DNA of 64,000 nucleotides from Papiliotrema nemorosa (taxonomy: Eukaryota > Basidiomycota > Tremellomycetes > Tremellales > Rhynchogastremaceae): contig JASKOT010000014.1 in the NCBI GenBank assembly GCA_032158125.1, forward strand, positions 1-64,000, written 5' to 3'. A program made the position numbers and the translations under genes. Below, piece by piece: positions 21,090 through 32,267 of this stretch; positions within the stretch are counted from its first letter, which is position 1, and every line of letters begins with the position of its first letter. The notes beneath the pieces were generated by a model that saw only the letters and a list, made by a program, of their open reading frames with translations, made no database searches and was not told the DNA's origin.

Positions 21090-24000
21090 TCACCTGTAAC
21101 CCCATCCATAACCACCTTGTTGCTGAGGATTAAAGCCAGTCATTTGGTTCATCATCATTCCCGGATAGGCCATCCCCGTCTGTTGTGGTATCATTCCCTG
21201 AGGAGCGCCATTATATCCTGTTGTGAGAGGTCTGAGCGCATCATATTTGGCTGTCCATCAGGATCGTATCTCATTTAGTGCTGCACTCACCTTGAGCTTG
21301 CGGCTGGGATTCCTCGGATTGACCAAAGTTTTTCGTCTTCATGGCAGCGAAGATATTGGATGGAGCATACTTGTCTGGATTTTGCGGCGGCTCAGGCGGA
21401 CGCATATTTGCGATCGTGTTGAAGTTGGAAGTGGCGGACTGTTGAGGAAAATTGCCTCCGTACCCAGTGTACACTACGGTCAGCTCGGGTCGCTGATTGA
21501 GACTCACTGGGCTGAATCTGCTGAGGCACTCCACCATATGCTTGCTGAAACCCACCAGCATAGCCGGTTGGCTGCATCATGACCGACTGGAAACCAGTCG
21601 CCTGGGGTACTTGACGGGTTGGTACGAATCCAGTCTGCGCCGGCTGCAGCGGATTGAGCAGCGGTTCGTTGCTGGCAACAGGAGCGAGCGGCCCACGAGG
21701 ACCAGCCTGCAGCTGTGACATGGGTTGGTTGGAGTTCTGCATGCCGAGGCCGTAGGGGGACGCCGATGCGGGTTGAACGGGAGCGACCATAGCAGCGTAC
21801 TTGTCAAAGTTGCTGGAACCACCCGTGGCGTTGCTCGACACGCCAGTGGGATTGGAGGGGACGCCTGTGGAGGCGGGACGCATGGCTTGGATCTGAGCCA
21901 AAAGAGACTCCGTTGGGTTGGAGGGAGGGGGTGTCGGCGCAGCAGGAAGAGCCGGAGGTGCTGGTGGGGGAGGGGCCGGAGATGCGGGCTTCGATGCACT
22001 TGGCTTGATGGTCCACGCGTCGTCATCGAACCCTGATAGTAGCTTTGTGGGAGGTGCGGGGGCCGCTGGTTGCACGGGAGCCGCCTGAGGCGGTGAGACA
22101 GTCGCCCCTGTAAGCTGCTCTGACAATGCGACAATCGCCGTTGGATCGACTGAATCCGGTCCGGTTGCCTTTTTCTCTGGTCGACCACGACGAGTATTGT
22201 TGGCCAACTTCCCGTTGGCGCTGGTGAATAGTGAAGGGGGAGGTTGTGGAATCGGTCCCTTGGCGCCTGAATTCTCATGCTCTTGCAACTCGCGAGCATA
22301 GTCCTCGTCTTGCTTGATTTGAGCCAGCTGCTCGGGTGTTTTCTGCGCATAACGCGAAGTGATCACCTTGCGAACACGTATGACATCGCCCTCTTTCAGT
22401 CCCAGCCCGCGAATGGTTGCCGCGTCAAGTTCTGGCAGCAGCTCTTCGTCAATCCGATCTCGCTCAAATGCAGCGCTATATCTAGTGCAATCGTCCATGT
22501 CGCAACCAGCTTCGAGGAAGAATCCAAACCAGTCAAATCGAGGCTTACGGGATTTCTGCGGTTGCATAGCTTCTTTTGGTATCGGTTCGAATGTCGGTTC
22601 GGCGCGGGAACGACTTTCTTCCGATCGTGATTCAGGCCTCTTTGCACCGAGGGGAGTATTGTCGTCGTCCAAGGCAGCTCGAGCTTTGCGTGCTTCGTGA
22701 CGCCGGATCAACTGTACATCCTCGGTGGACATTTTCTCCATGGGGACCTCGATGATGACGCCATTGAGCTTGTGGAGGCGGATTTTATTTCCGTTGAGGC
22801 CCAGGTATTCGGCTTCGACTTTGAATTGTCCGGTCTTGTCACTCCAGACTCGCGTTCGTCCAGGGGTCGGTTCTGGCATCAGACGTGCCTGAAATAGATA
22901 CTTACTCGGACGTGACTGCTCTGGAGGTCTAGCTGGGGCTTGCTTGCCTCGAGCGGGCAGGTTTCGGGCAGCCTGATGCACGTCCTGAGCTGACGGCCGT
23001 TTGGCTATCCGCGGGGGTGAATGTCCTCGGGCTTCTTCGCGCCTGATGTGAGTAAGAGATTTTTATCTGACTTGCCTCTTGGCCAGCTCAATCTCTCTTT
23101 GCGACCTCTGTTCCTCTTGCTGACGTCTGGCACGTCGTTCGGCCTTGGCGGCTTCCCTTTGTTCCAAGTGCTCGGCATATTTACGGTCCTCCTCTTCCTG
23201 CCGCTGTCGCTCTCGCGCAGCCCGCTCGATGGCTCGTCGTTCTTCGGCTTTTTGAGCGGCTTCCCTTTGTCGTTCGGCCTCGACGGCGGCAACAGAGGCC
23301 TCTGTGTCTTCTTGTGTCTCGCCGTCCAATTGGACGTATTGAGCGGGCACCACGCCTTGGGCGCCGGAAGAGCTGGTGATCGTCCACCACTCATCATTCT
23401 CCTTGTCAATGACTGTGACTATCTCACCTTCACGGACAGAGAGCTCGTCGTCGCCTTGGGCGTCGAAGTCGTAAAGTACTGTCGCCTTGTCGCCTCCGTC
23501 GGCCGCCCAACGAACGGTTTTGGGCTCTGGTTCTTCGGACGAAGCAGAAGTGACTCGGGTCAATTCTAAGGACTCCCCTGCAGCGACTTTACTTGATTCG
23601 AGTTTGGCAATGATGGCGTCGGTGGTAGCGCCGCAATGCAAAATCAGAGTCGAAGATGTGAACTCGAGCTGAAGCACTTTTGAAGAGGGTTGTGAGACTT
23701 GAACAAGCTCGGTGATCTCGTGCTGTACCACCCCAGACATCTATGGTCAATACTGCTCAATTTCGTGCTTACTTTATCGGTGTCGGATGCAAAGAAAACC
23801 GCTCCATTGCCGACTCCCAATGTTCCCTTTTTCTTCGTCTTGCCATCGAGCTCCGACACGCCAAAGGTTTCAACCTTGTCTTTGAGCTTCATTTGACGCT
23901 GCTGTTCAGCATGTTGGCGCTGAGCAGCGATTTCAGCCTCTTCCTGCTGGTGGGCCTGTACTTCGGCTTCGGCTTCGTTTGCGTCGGGTACGACTACAGC

Positions 24001-24465
24001 ATTGTCATCATCCAGTGGATCGCAATAATTCCTTGGCACGAAGCCAAGAGGAGAGTCGGGTGATGATTCGGGTCGAACCAACAGCCAGTCATCTTCGATG
24101 GAAAAGACATGGAGAACTGCTGATTCCTCTATGGTGAGCTCCTCGGGAGAAGTCGAGTCGTATGCGTAGAGAGAGCGAGTAGTGTTCAGAGGAGGAAGCT
24201 GGCGTCAGTGATCAAAAATGGTGGTCACTTGCCTCTTCGACATAGGTCACAGGGATGAGGCCGATGGGACCTTCTTGACCGTCAGTATCCTTGGCCTTGG
24301 CCTTCCACCAACTGGACGTCAACGGGCGATGACAACGGCGGGGACTTACTCGTCGTCCTCCTTTTCAATGACATAACAGATCTGATCCTCGACCAGGGAT
24401 AGTTCAGTCTCTGGGTCCTGAGCTGCATAGTCATAGAGAGCCTTGACCACCGCTATATAGGACAT
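21090..24465 (-). CDS. SLA1: Actin cytoskeleton-regulatory endocytic adaptor Sla1
   Basis: Exons (minus): 24465-24350, 24311-24233, 24198-23773, 23740-23076, 23042-22906, 22872-21508, 21473-21291, 21250-21090; 1043 aa. SH3-1 begins at residue 5 (VVKALYDYAAQDPETELSL), SH3-2 follows (LNTTRSLYAYDSTSPEEL), and SH3-3 starts at ATVLYDFDAQGDDELSV. A charged coiled coil (EAERQREAAQKAEERRA) precedes the SHD1 domain (TRVWSDKTGQFKVEAEYLG) and the SAM-like SHD2. The C-terminal third is Pro/Gln-rich with repeated TGF/TGY/TGM units, the phosphorylation sites of Ark1/Prk1-type kinases in yeast. Introns 2 and 4 both have GC donors (GCAAGT). It shares a 303-bp divergent promoter with OST5. Confidence 0.93.
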
Positions 24466-24768
24466 GGTGATGCTATTGTCGAAAGGAAGGATGATTGGGA
24501 ATGAGAAGGGCGCGGGGGGGGGGGGGGGAATGCGTCATGGCGAGGGGAGGGAGGCAATCCCTTGTATTATATATATATATCCCACCCATTTAAACCGGCG
24601 ACCCAACCTGCCCCCCCTGCCTATCCCTCGGCCCACGACGTGCATCAAGCAGTCGGACGATAGAGAGAGCTGCATAACATCGTCTCTAGATCGTATTCTA
24701 CGACAGCCACGCCGTAGCATCTGCTCAGACCTCACGCCCTGCTGGCCAGGAGATCCAAATCTGCAGCA
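24466..24768. promoter_or_regulatory. Divergent SLA1/OST5 promoter with G15 tract
   Basis: Just upstream of the SLA1 start there is a run of 15 G at 24514-24528, followed on the OST5 side by a TATATATATA stretch near 24570-24580 and a C-rich leader. TA-rich DNA flanked by homopolymers is a plausible nucleosome-free core for both genes. No transcription-factor site can be named with confidence. Confidence 0.5.
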
Positions 24769-25097
24769 ATGGCCACGTACTCGGCCATCAAGGTGGGTCT
24801 CTGACGGATGAATACTGCTCATCTAGCAGGCCCAGCACGCTGTGTTACCAGCATTTGCACCAACGATACCGACATCCCTTCTTCCCTACATAGCCCTCAT
24901 CTTCCTCGCTGCATTCTTCGCCCTCACCTTTACCTTTACGACGTGCGTCGAGGCGTGCTTCTGGAGTGCTCGAGCTGATGTTCAGTCTGCCCAGGTCGAG
25001 AAATCCTATACCAGAGGTGGGAACGGGACTGCTGGCATCGGGATTGGCGGGACTGGGCATCGTGGCGTTGTTCTGTAGCACCGGGGTGTATGTCTAG
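24769..25097 (+). CDS. OST5: Oligosaccharyltransferase subunit Ost5 (TMEM258)
   Basis: Exons 24769-24792, 24830-24942, 24995-25097; 79 aa. Two membrane helices are visible: LPYIALIFLAAFFALTFTF and the C-terminal GLLASGLAGLGIVALF. The protein ends in GVYV, the hallmark ending of yeast Ost5 and animal TMEM258. The length also matches (79-86 aa). Ost5 is a small stabilising subunit of the ER oligosaccharyltransferase that transfers glycans to Asn. The first exon codes eight residues only. The second intron (52 nt) begins GTGCGT and ends CCCAG. Confidence 0.88.
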
Positions 25098-25518
25098 AAG
25101 ATCGAGACGTACGAGGGTAATGATAAATCGGCGAGGGTTATGCTGCGAAACCGAAGATCATTCGTACATCTCTGATACATTCTGAGCTTCCATAGAAGGA
25201 CCTCTTCAAGAGACCGAATGGACCCATGTCCAGCGGTGAACAAGCAGTCTTGTAAACATCACTCTATTGAGATGGATGTGATGTTGTTCTCGGTGATTGC
25301 CGAGAGAGCGTTCAGAGTAGTGCAGCGCATCTCGTCCCTCAAACTCTTTTGCGAATCACAAGGGACTTGCCATAGAGTTTGCCGTGTTACCAGATCATCC
25401 ATTTCTAGTCTGGTGCTAGGTGCAGGGGCCAAAGGCGCTGAGAGGTGCGTCGAAGAATCGTTATTAAGTGCCTGATGTCGACCGATCAATCTTGCTTTTC
25501 GTCTATACCTCTCACAAC
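25098..25518. other. Intergenic
   Basis: The stretch lies between the OST5 stop and the start of the CZIB gene, both on the plus strand. Short overlapping frames on both strands show no domain. It likely contains the OST5 terminator and the CZIB promoter. Confidence 0.5.
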
Positions 25519-26131
25519 ATGGTCGCAAGTCTTTATCCAGTGTATCTCGACTGACCAGTAGAAGCTTCGTGTCTCAATCTCCTTGGAGCTGGAGGGGGTC
25601 ACCAACGTGAGGCCCGAGGACGATTATGAGTACCATTTCACCGTGCTCTGCTCTTCGTGTCGGGAGGAGCATCCGAAAGTGATTTCCTTGAACATGACGG
25701 TGGGTGGTCGTCCGAACCCCAAGCTAATGAAAGGAAGAGCACGAGATTGCAGGGTCACGAGGATCAGCGAACTTTGTCTGGCGATGCGGCAATTGCAAGG
25801 TGGGTCGTGCAAGTATGCATATAGGCTGACATTTCAGAAAGAACACTCGGCTTCTTTCATTCCCCTCCCATCGGCAAAGACCACAGCGCCTGCACCTTAC
25901 ACGGCAGAGAATGGCCGTTTTGCTCCTCTTGTTGCTCTCGACTGCCGGGGGCTAGAGTTCACTACTTTCCATTTTCGAGGCAAATGGCTCGCCGAAGGAG
26001 AGGATAGCTCAACACCCTTTGAGCTCGATTTCGACGATGGGTTTGAAGAGGGAAGATGGGACGATTACGATGAGAAGGCTGGAGCACCGGTCGCCGTGAG
26101 CGAATGCAAGAGTAACATCGAGCGGATCTAG
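25519..26131 (+). CDS. CXXC zinc-binding protein, CZIB/DUF866 (UPF0587) family
   Basis: Exons 25519-25524, 25562-25703, 25753-25799, 25838-26131; 162 aa, the usual family length. It starts MVKLRVSISLELEGVTNVRP, followed by the first zinc half-site CSSC in FTVLCSSCREEHPK, then VGSRGSANFVWRCGNCK with the second CXXC, and a C-terminal acidic beta region. CZIB proteins bind zinc; their role is little known. The first exon is only ATGGTC. Intron 1 (25525-25561) is GC-AG (GCAAGT) and is needed to read the conserved MVKL start. Exon 3 is 47 nt. Confidence 0.88.
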
Positions 26132-28250
26132 CACGCAGGGGATGGTCACGAGTGTACGATGAGTGGATCAGCGGCTACGAAGCGATCTACGAAGCCATCT
26201 TAATAGGTGTATGGAAAAGTCTGATTCTCTTGTACAGCTTATCAAAGAGCAAATCATACGGATATCGAAGACCCGTTCCTTCCGCAGCACAAGGATCGAG
26301 TACCTTCTTTGGCCATATAGGCGTCTGATATCAAGCAGAGCAGCAATACTTGAGAGCGCGTTCGTCGGCTGTACAGATCACAGCAATTCAGTGGGCGTCG
26401 CTGACCATTCTTTTCGACTTGAAAACGTGTGTGTTGGGGGGGGGGGGGGGGGTTGGTTTAGGGGGGTAGGGGGGGAGAGAAAAGGGAGGGAGGAAAAGGG
26501 AGGGAGCAGCGTACTAGGACTGCAAGCTATGAGATGAACTCAAGCAAGTGGAAGGCGATGGTCGATGGCCCTGCTGAATCGCTGACATGGCATACATCTT
26601 CGAGAAAGTCAGCAGGAGAAATGCTGCCAGTTCACTGCGTGCTCTTCAAGCACAACAACAATGTAATACCTGAACTGGATCGCTGGGTAAATCTTGGTCG
26701 GGTGAAGCGACAAGCAGCCCAATGAGTGATCTTGTTATCCTTACGTGTACAAGAATCGCCCTTCTGGTAAGCAATTTCGGCCCCCGTAGTACGCAGCGGG
26801 GCGTGGGTATAGCAGGCAGTGAATTGAAGAGCAATGTTTGCTTGTCAAGGATTGGATGGGTTGAGGACTGGGTGTTTCTAACCATGGTGTCAATCAGTGA
26901 GATCCCGGCGGGTTGAACTTTGTATCATGGCATTCCCGTGTACCGAACCGAGCAAAGGGAGACCAGTCGGGGCAACGATCACCACGCATGTTTCCGCGTT
27001 GTGCATGTTCCCCTCTGTAATCATGCAGTATCCGCGGCCGGGAAGACTGCTGAGACCTCTGAGATGCTTTTGAGACATGGAATGAAATGTTTTGCATCGT
27101 TTGCCGGTGATTCACCATCTGTCTCAGTTGCCGGGAATCACCGAAAGAGGGGGCGGGGCGCGAGGGTGCAGCCTGCAAGAGGGAAAACCTTGAAGAGGTT
27201 CATCCCATCGAGAGAGACACACTGAATAATTATACCGCGGGAACATTCAGCCTTTCGAGGCGAGACGCGAGAGGGAGCAGAACGCCATGCATGTCATTCG
27301 CTTCACCTGCTCCTCGGCGTTTACGCTCTGTCCACCTTTGTTGTACCCCTCGCATGCCAGAGGGGGATCGACAGTTGTGGCACGCGGACAGAGGAGCCGA
27401 ATTTATGGTAACTCGACGAAAAAGAGCATATTTTTCACCAGAGAGGGAGCCAGCCCCAGTGACATGTTATACTGGAGAGGATCGACGATGAATCGGTTCT
27501 GCCTCGAGGATCTGCACGATTCACATCTTGACAGTCATCCCAACTTGTCGAAGTCCTGGCAAAGAAATCTACCAAGAAAACAGTCGATTGCGATCATCCA
27601 CGAGTGCCGGCGGGTGACGTTTTGCTAGCGTCAGGAACAGGTCCCAAAGACAAACTACTGGCCCGTGTGACCTCAGAAGAAGAAGAGAACAAGCTATCAA
27701 GGTTTCGAACTAGTCTAGGTACGGCCCATCTCGACCCAGGAATTATCATTTCCTCCCCAATCGACGTCGCGCTATCTAATCAATCCGACCCCAATCATCG
27801 CGACCCTCCTCGTGCAAGGAGCAAAAGGTCACATCCCATCTACTCACTCCGCTGCGTGAGTTCCCCAACTTCATCCCTACCCGTGTTGCTGATCGAAACT
27901 CATGCCCCTCCGACCCCTTTCAAACACCACCCCATCAAAATCTGCACACCCTTGTCATCATCGCCTTTTCCAACCGTTCCCTACTCCTGACGTTTCACGA
28001 CATGGATCAAACTCGCCCCCCTGTCGGGATATCTATACATTTTCCTCGTTCATGCGGAAGAGTCACTACTTATTCTACAACCCCAATCACACTTCCATCC
28101 TTTCTCTTTTCGGTCTTTCATTCCTTTCATCGGATTTGTTCTTCGCCTTCACCTTGTTTCTTCTTCTTCCACATCACTTGTTCTTCTCCCACCACATTTA
28201 TTCTTCTTCGTCCTGCAGTGTTCATATGAATCCCTAATCCCCACCTGAAC
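26132..28250. other. Gene-poor region ending in velvet-gene leader
   Basis: This is over 2 kb without a gene that I can support. A run of 17 G at 26436-26452 is followed by GGGGGG-TA-GGGGGGG and G/A-rich sequence to about 26505, so the plus strand could form G-quadruplexes. Open frames at 26534-26725, 27287-27628 and 27604-27990 lack family features. From about 27880 the plus strand is C/T-rich, as in a long 5' leader of the velvet gene. An ATG at 28002 opens a 75-codon frame ending at 28229, and a 3-codon frame lies at 28226-28237. Confidence 0.5.
28226..28237 (+). promoter_or_regulatory. Minimal upstream ORF of velvet gene
   Basis: ATG AAT CCC TAA ends 13 nt before the start codon of the velvet protein at 28251. 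If the leader is transcribed this far upstream, ribosomes would meet this uORF and possibly the 75-codon uORF at 28002-28229, which overlaps it. The effect on translation is inferred. Confidence 0.4.
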
Positions 28251-28965
28251 ATGAACATCGGCGGAGTCAACCATGACGATCTCGGCAGGTGAGTTGTAGC
28301 CGTGGTCTCGTTGACAGATCAGGACCTATCGCATCACGCCGATTCAACAACCCCAACGCTCTGCAGCATTCCAAGGAATATATCTGTCTAGATTACCCCT
28401 TTCTCCGCCGTTGATAGTCCAGTTCGACTGTTGGAACACAAATGGCGAACTCATGATACCGTGAGTCAGGAGCACCTCGTGTCGTGGTTCACCGCCTGAT
28501 CTGCCGCCAGATACGATGAGTTGCCATTCTTGGTATGCAACGTCTCGCTTGAGACACCAGAAGGAACCGCCGCCATGATGGTCCAATCCGAGGATGGGCC
28601 GGTGTCTATGCTCTATGGCACCCTGGTCGCTAGTCCTTCCGAAATGCGCGATCGGTCGGGAGCTTCGGGTATATACTTCGCATTCCCGGATATCTCGGTG
28701 CGCCAAGTCGGCCGCTTCAGGTTGAAGATCAGCGTGTTGCGGGTTACTGGGTGAGTCAAAGGGGTCCTGTCGCGCTAACCCTCAGCGGGCAACCCCTCGA
28801 TACGGCCTACACCAGCTCCTTTGACGTCGTCATGGGATCCGACTATATCGCGCCGCGTACGTCTCCGGTCGTATACGGGGCTGACCAATAGCGATCACTG
28901 ATATGACCCGCCATTTCGACGGGCAAAATGTTGTTCGTTTTGGTCTACCTCGATCCGAGTGGTAG
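28251..28965 (+). CDS. Velvet-domain transcription factor (VosA-type, short)
   Basis: Exons 28251-28288, 28323-28460, 28511-28750, 28786-28856, 28892-28965; 186 aa. Nearly the whole protein is one velvet domain: YRITPIQQPQRSAAF, LPLSPPLIVQFD, YDELPFLVCNVSLETPEG, MLYGTLVASPSEM, GIYFAFPDISVRQVGRFRLK and the closing MTRHFDGQNVVRFG. Velvet proteins bind DNA through an NF-kappaB-like fold and link light or development to secondary metabolism in filamentous fungi. The single-domain layout with PFLVC and FPDLSVR-like blocks is closest to VosA/VelB. No disordered partner-binding tail is present. Start at 28251 is the first ATG compatible with the splice pattern. Confidence 0.88.
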
Positions 28966-29706
28966 CCTACGTATAATCCTGGCTCGTTGTATCTCATATA
29001 CCCCGCATCGCACCGTTACCCATCAGTAGACTGATCCGATTGTATCGCCGCGTGACAGATCTTATAGTATCCAATTATAGTCACATGTATCGCGACTGCC
29101 GTCGTATCATACACATGAGGCGCTGCGGCGTGTTGATGGTCGTGCTCATCCTGAGCGCTTGAAGCTTCGAGGAAGATCCATGCCAAGGTCTTGCCTCTGC
29201 TTCATGATCTCGGCAAATTTTTTCTCTCTTTCCATCGCAGCATTCGCCTTGGCTGCTCCGATCGAATGGTAGATGTGACCCCCTGCGATGTCAGATGGCC
29301 TTCATATGGCAACCTACCTAATACAAAGACCATTGTGAATGCCGCAATGCTGCATGATCAGCAGTCGTCCCACCACATGGCAACGTACGGCATTCTCATC
29401 TCACGCATATTGAGGCGAGTCATTGATGGACAGGTCGAGATCGAGTGACGAGATGCATCAAGTCGTGGTACAACAGGTCAAAGGGATTTTATCTCGTCCC
29501 CCCACCTTGATCACGACCCATTTCTCTCTTCTCTCTCCAAGCAGTCACTTTGCTTCGACCTCGTACTCTTGCTACACATCTGTCAACCACAAACGCACCT
29601 CTTTCGAAGTCCTGAATCTCGCTCGATCCAGCTCAGATCACTGCATAAATCTCCGGCGAAAGCGTCTGATCCAGTCGTTCTGCATCAACACTCCCCTCAT
29701 CACGAC
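28966..29706. other. Intergenic, SPF27 upstream region
   Basis: No gene is recognised between the velvet stop and the SPF27 start. The last 250 bp are C/T-rich with several CTTTCG and TCTCTC stretches, typical of a fungal leader. Confidence 0.45.
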
Positions 29707-30471
29707 ATGGCGTCCTCCAGCATCGACGCATTGCCGTATTATGATAAACAATTAGACGATTCATGTCAGTATCACAATTCTCTGCCAGCTAATCGCTGAA
29801 AAACAGCGCTCAAGTCAGCGTCACAGGCTCTCATAGAGGCAGAATTAGCGCAAACACCGACTGTCGACCAGGATGACCATAGGTTACCGCCCGTTGTGGA
29901 AGTCTTTACTGTTCGTCAAGATCCAAGTATCAGGGACACGCTGACGGCTAGAAATCTTCAACTCTGGCAGAATTACTAGAAGGCTATCCCAACACCAGGC
30001 TCCAAGGGATCGATGCGTCCAAATACAACCCACCCTCCGTCACGCCGGGTGCAGACATTGAAACTCTTCGAGAAGCAGAGCAAAGAGGAAGGATAGGAGA
30101 AGGTCACATGGCCACTAGGTATTATACGACGAGCTTTGTAAGCTGACTCTAGGAATGAAAATGCAGCGCTCTTAGCATCGTATGGACCCAATGCTTGGCT
30201 AGTCCGAAACTACCAACTCAACGCCGAATTGAAAGAGCTGCAACAAACGCTGGATGGCCTAAAGGAAAAGGTCACGGATGTCAATCGATCGAGACGAGTG
30301 TTCCAAGAAGACACGGGGACGCATCTCACCAGGCTCGAGACTCGTTGGCAAGATTTGGTTGGATCAACGGTGCAACTCGAGCTGGCATGTACCGCGCTCG
30401 AGGGCGAAGTCAAGGGTCTCAGGAGGCAAGAGAGCCAGCTGCAAGAGGAGGTGGCTGCCCTCGAGCAATAA
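29707..30471 (+). CDS. Pre-mRNA splicing factor SPF27/BCAS2 (Prp19 complex)
   Basis: Exons 29707-29764, 29807-29910, 29952-30118, 30153-30471; 215 aa. Family features are the N-terminal SIDALPYYDKQLDD, PPVVEVF, the block LLEGYPNTRLQGIDASKYNPP, then NAWLVRNYQLNAELKELQQTL leading into a long coiled coil to the C-terminus. BCAS2/SPF27 (S. pombe Cwf7) is a core scaffold of the Prp19/NineTeen complex in the spliceosome. The border of intron 2 (29911-29951, GTTCGT donor) was chosen to keep the frame and is the least certain. RDS3, another splicing factor, lies 0.9 kb away. Confidence 0.87.
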
Positions 30472-30528
30472 TCTTGTACCCCATCACAATGATGCATGTT
30501 GTACACGTATAACCGCTTCATACAACGT

Positions 30529-31051
30529 CTAATCTCCACGAAGCTTCTGCACCCGTTTCAATACTGAATCCTTTGCCGGATCTGCGGATCAGCCAATCCC
30601 TTTACAAAGTCGCGTACCGTAGGGATGCTCTTTGCTAGGAATCTCGAGCAAAGCAGGGAAGGCAGCTTGATACCTGTCTACGGTCGGTCTTATCCTTTCT
30701 GCGACCTGCACGTCAGCACCATAGAATCTGTTCAAACGCACATGCTGGTTGATCAAAAGAATCGCGATGTCCTTGCGCTCGGTAAATTCCTGAAATGCCG
30801 ACTCGATCACGCTCGTCTGGGTCTCTGAAAATCAGTCGTCCCTCGTACATTGTCATCCAAAGCGACTCACTCGGGTCGACGATCAAAAAGTTCTTTTGTT
30901 GGTTGTTGTCGACATGTCCGATGCCTGCCAAAAGGAGACCGGTGACAGAGTCCTGCTATAAGCGAAAAGAGCACGGAGGCGGGCCACACACCTCATCACC
31001 TATCACGGCCAGAAGCGTCCTATCCTTGGGGTTGGTCGTGGTCGAAGACAT
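30529..31051 (-). CDS. VMA7: V-ATPase subunit F (Vma7)
   Basis: Exons (minus): 31051-30992, 30952-30871, 30824-30742, 30705-30618, 30581-30529; 121 aa, the normal size. The sequence reads [84 protein letters not shown] and KRVQKLRGD. Subunit F sits on the central rotor of the V1 sector and couples ATP hydrolysis to proton pumping into the vacuole. The gene is convergent with SPF27, with 57 bp between the stops. Four introns of 35-47 nt divide 121 codons. Confidence 0.95.
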
Positions 31052-31328
31052 GGCAGTGATGATTGAGAAGAGGCAAACTAAAGGGAGGGATGCATAGGTG
31101 ACGTTCACCGGTGAAGATCCCGCCGGAAAGGGTGTCGGCGGCAAATCAATTCACATTAGTCTTGGAAGACGTCTGTCTGGTCACTCTGACCATTCTGCCC
31201 ATAATGTCCTGCCGACCTGAAGACGCCTCACAATACCTCATACGTGTACAGATGCATCATAAGGTCATGCTACGATAGCCGAGTACTGCGGGACCAGAGG
31301 TCTCCCTTCATTTTTCGCTCGAGACACC

Positions 31329-32060
31329 TCATCCCTTCTTGAAAGCTGACGTTGTATTATCCATGCCCAATTTTTTTCTCTCATAAAATGCGTCAACACG
31401 ACTTGCACCAAGCTACGAGCATAAGTGTGACTCTACGAGGGGCACTGGGTGGTTCAGAGCCACTTACATTGATAATCCTTGGGCAGCCGTCCCTATCCTT
31501 CTCCAGCCTTGTGCACTCTGTACAATAGTAGGCATCCGATATTGCTAGACATTAGCTCACCATGCTCATTGCCCGATATCCCAACAGAGCCAGGAGACCT
31601 ACCGTGGGATCCGCAAACTATGCACTTTGTGGTCGATGTTCCAACTGCGAATCAGCTCGACCCTCTAATAGCTGACAAAGCGCACAAGAGCACTCATCAC
31701 ATATCCTGACTAGTGTCATCGGTCGAACGTATGAATCACAAATTGGACTAGTGGTCAGCAGAAAGGCACCAATCATGGTCACAATGAGTCGGTAACATGA
31801 GGTTAATGGCGAGCGTCTATACGTACCATTTCCCGTCGCATTTCTCGCATGTTCGTCCGATAGCTGACAGATGAGCTCTCCATCACGAAACCTTGACCTC
31901 AATAACATACCGATGCCTGGTTGTCGACGGCACATGAGCAAATCTGATCAGTCAGCTTGAGAGGCGAACCTCGCTGTGGATGGCTTCACCTGGGTGATGT
32001 TTAGACTATGAAGTTGTCAGCGTCCTACCGGAAGGTAGCACAGAGGTCGGTGCTCACCAT
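31329..32060 (-). CDS. RDS3: SF3b zinc-finger subunit Rds3 (PHF5A)
   Basis: Exons (minus): 32060-32058, 32005-31990, 31943-31911, 31863-31827, 31747-31686, 31644-31603, 31544-31468, 31412-31329; 117 aa, the family length. Motifs are [79 protein letters not shown] and FYERKK. The Cys residues form three interlaced zinc fingers in a knot. PHF5A/Rds3 sits in SF3b at the branch-site adenosine. Exon 1 is the ATG alone, followed by a 52-nt intron; seven introns interrupt 117 codons. It is unusual that the machinery recognising short-intron branch sites is itself cut so finely. Confidence 0.93.
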
Positions 32061-32267
32061 TGTGCACGATTCTCCTCCCTCACAAAAGGTTGAATATGAA
32101 GTTGATGAAAGGCGTGTAGAAAAGAAGGAAAGACCGACGTTGAGGAGGGAGGACCAGACGGTGGAGGGACAACACAAACGGAATCAAAACACACCCCATG
32201 CCTTCTTTGACCACTTTACTCGACCCAAGCTGCCTATGCATCCAATCATCAACCCGCACCAGACACG

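Noticed and set aside
21577..22350. 257-codon frame overlapping SLA1 on the same strand
   Set aside because: It is a shifted frame of the low-complexity SLA1 C-terminal region, giving Ser/Arg/Leu-rich nonsense without motifs.
23021..23569. 182-codon open frame antisense to SLA1
   Set aside because: It covers the SLA1 coiled coil and third SH3 region in reverse; hydrophobic composition comes from reverse reading of GAG/GCC codons.
26436..26505. G-rich block considered as telomere-like repeat
   Set aside because: It is a homopolymer and irregular G/A tract, without a regular TTAGGG-type unit, in the middle of the window.
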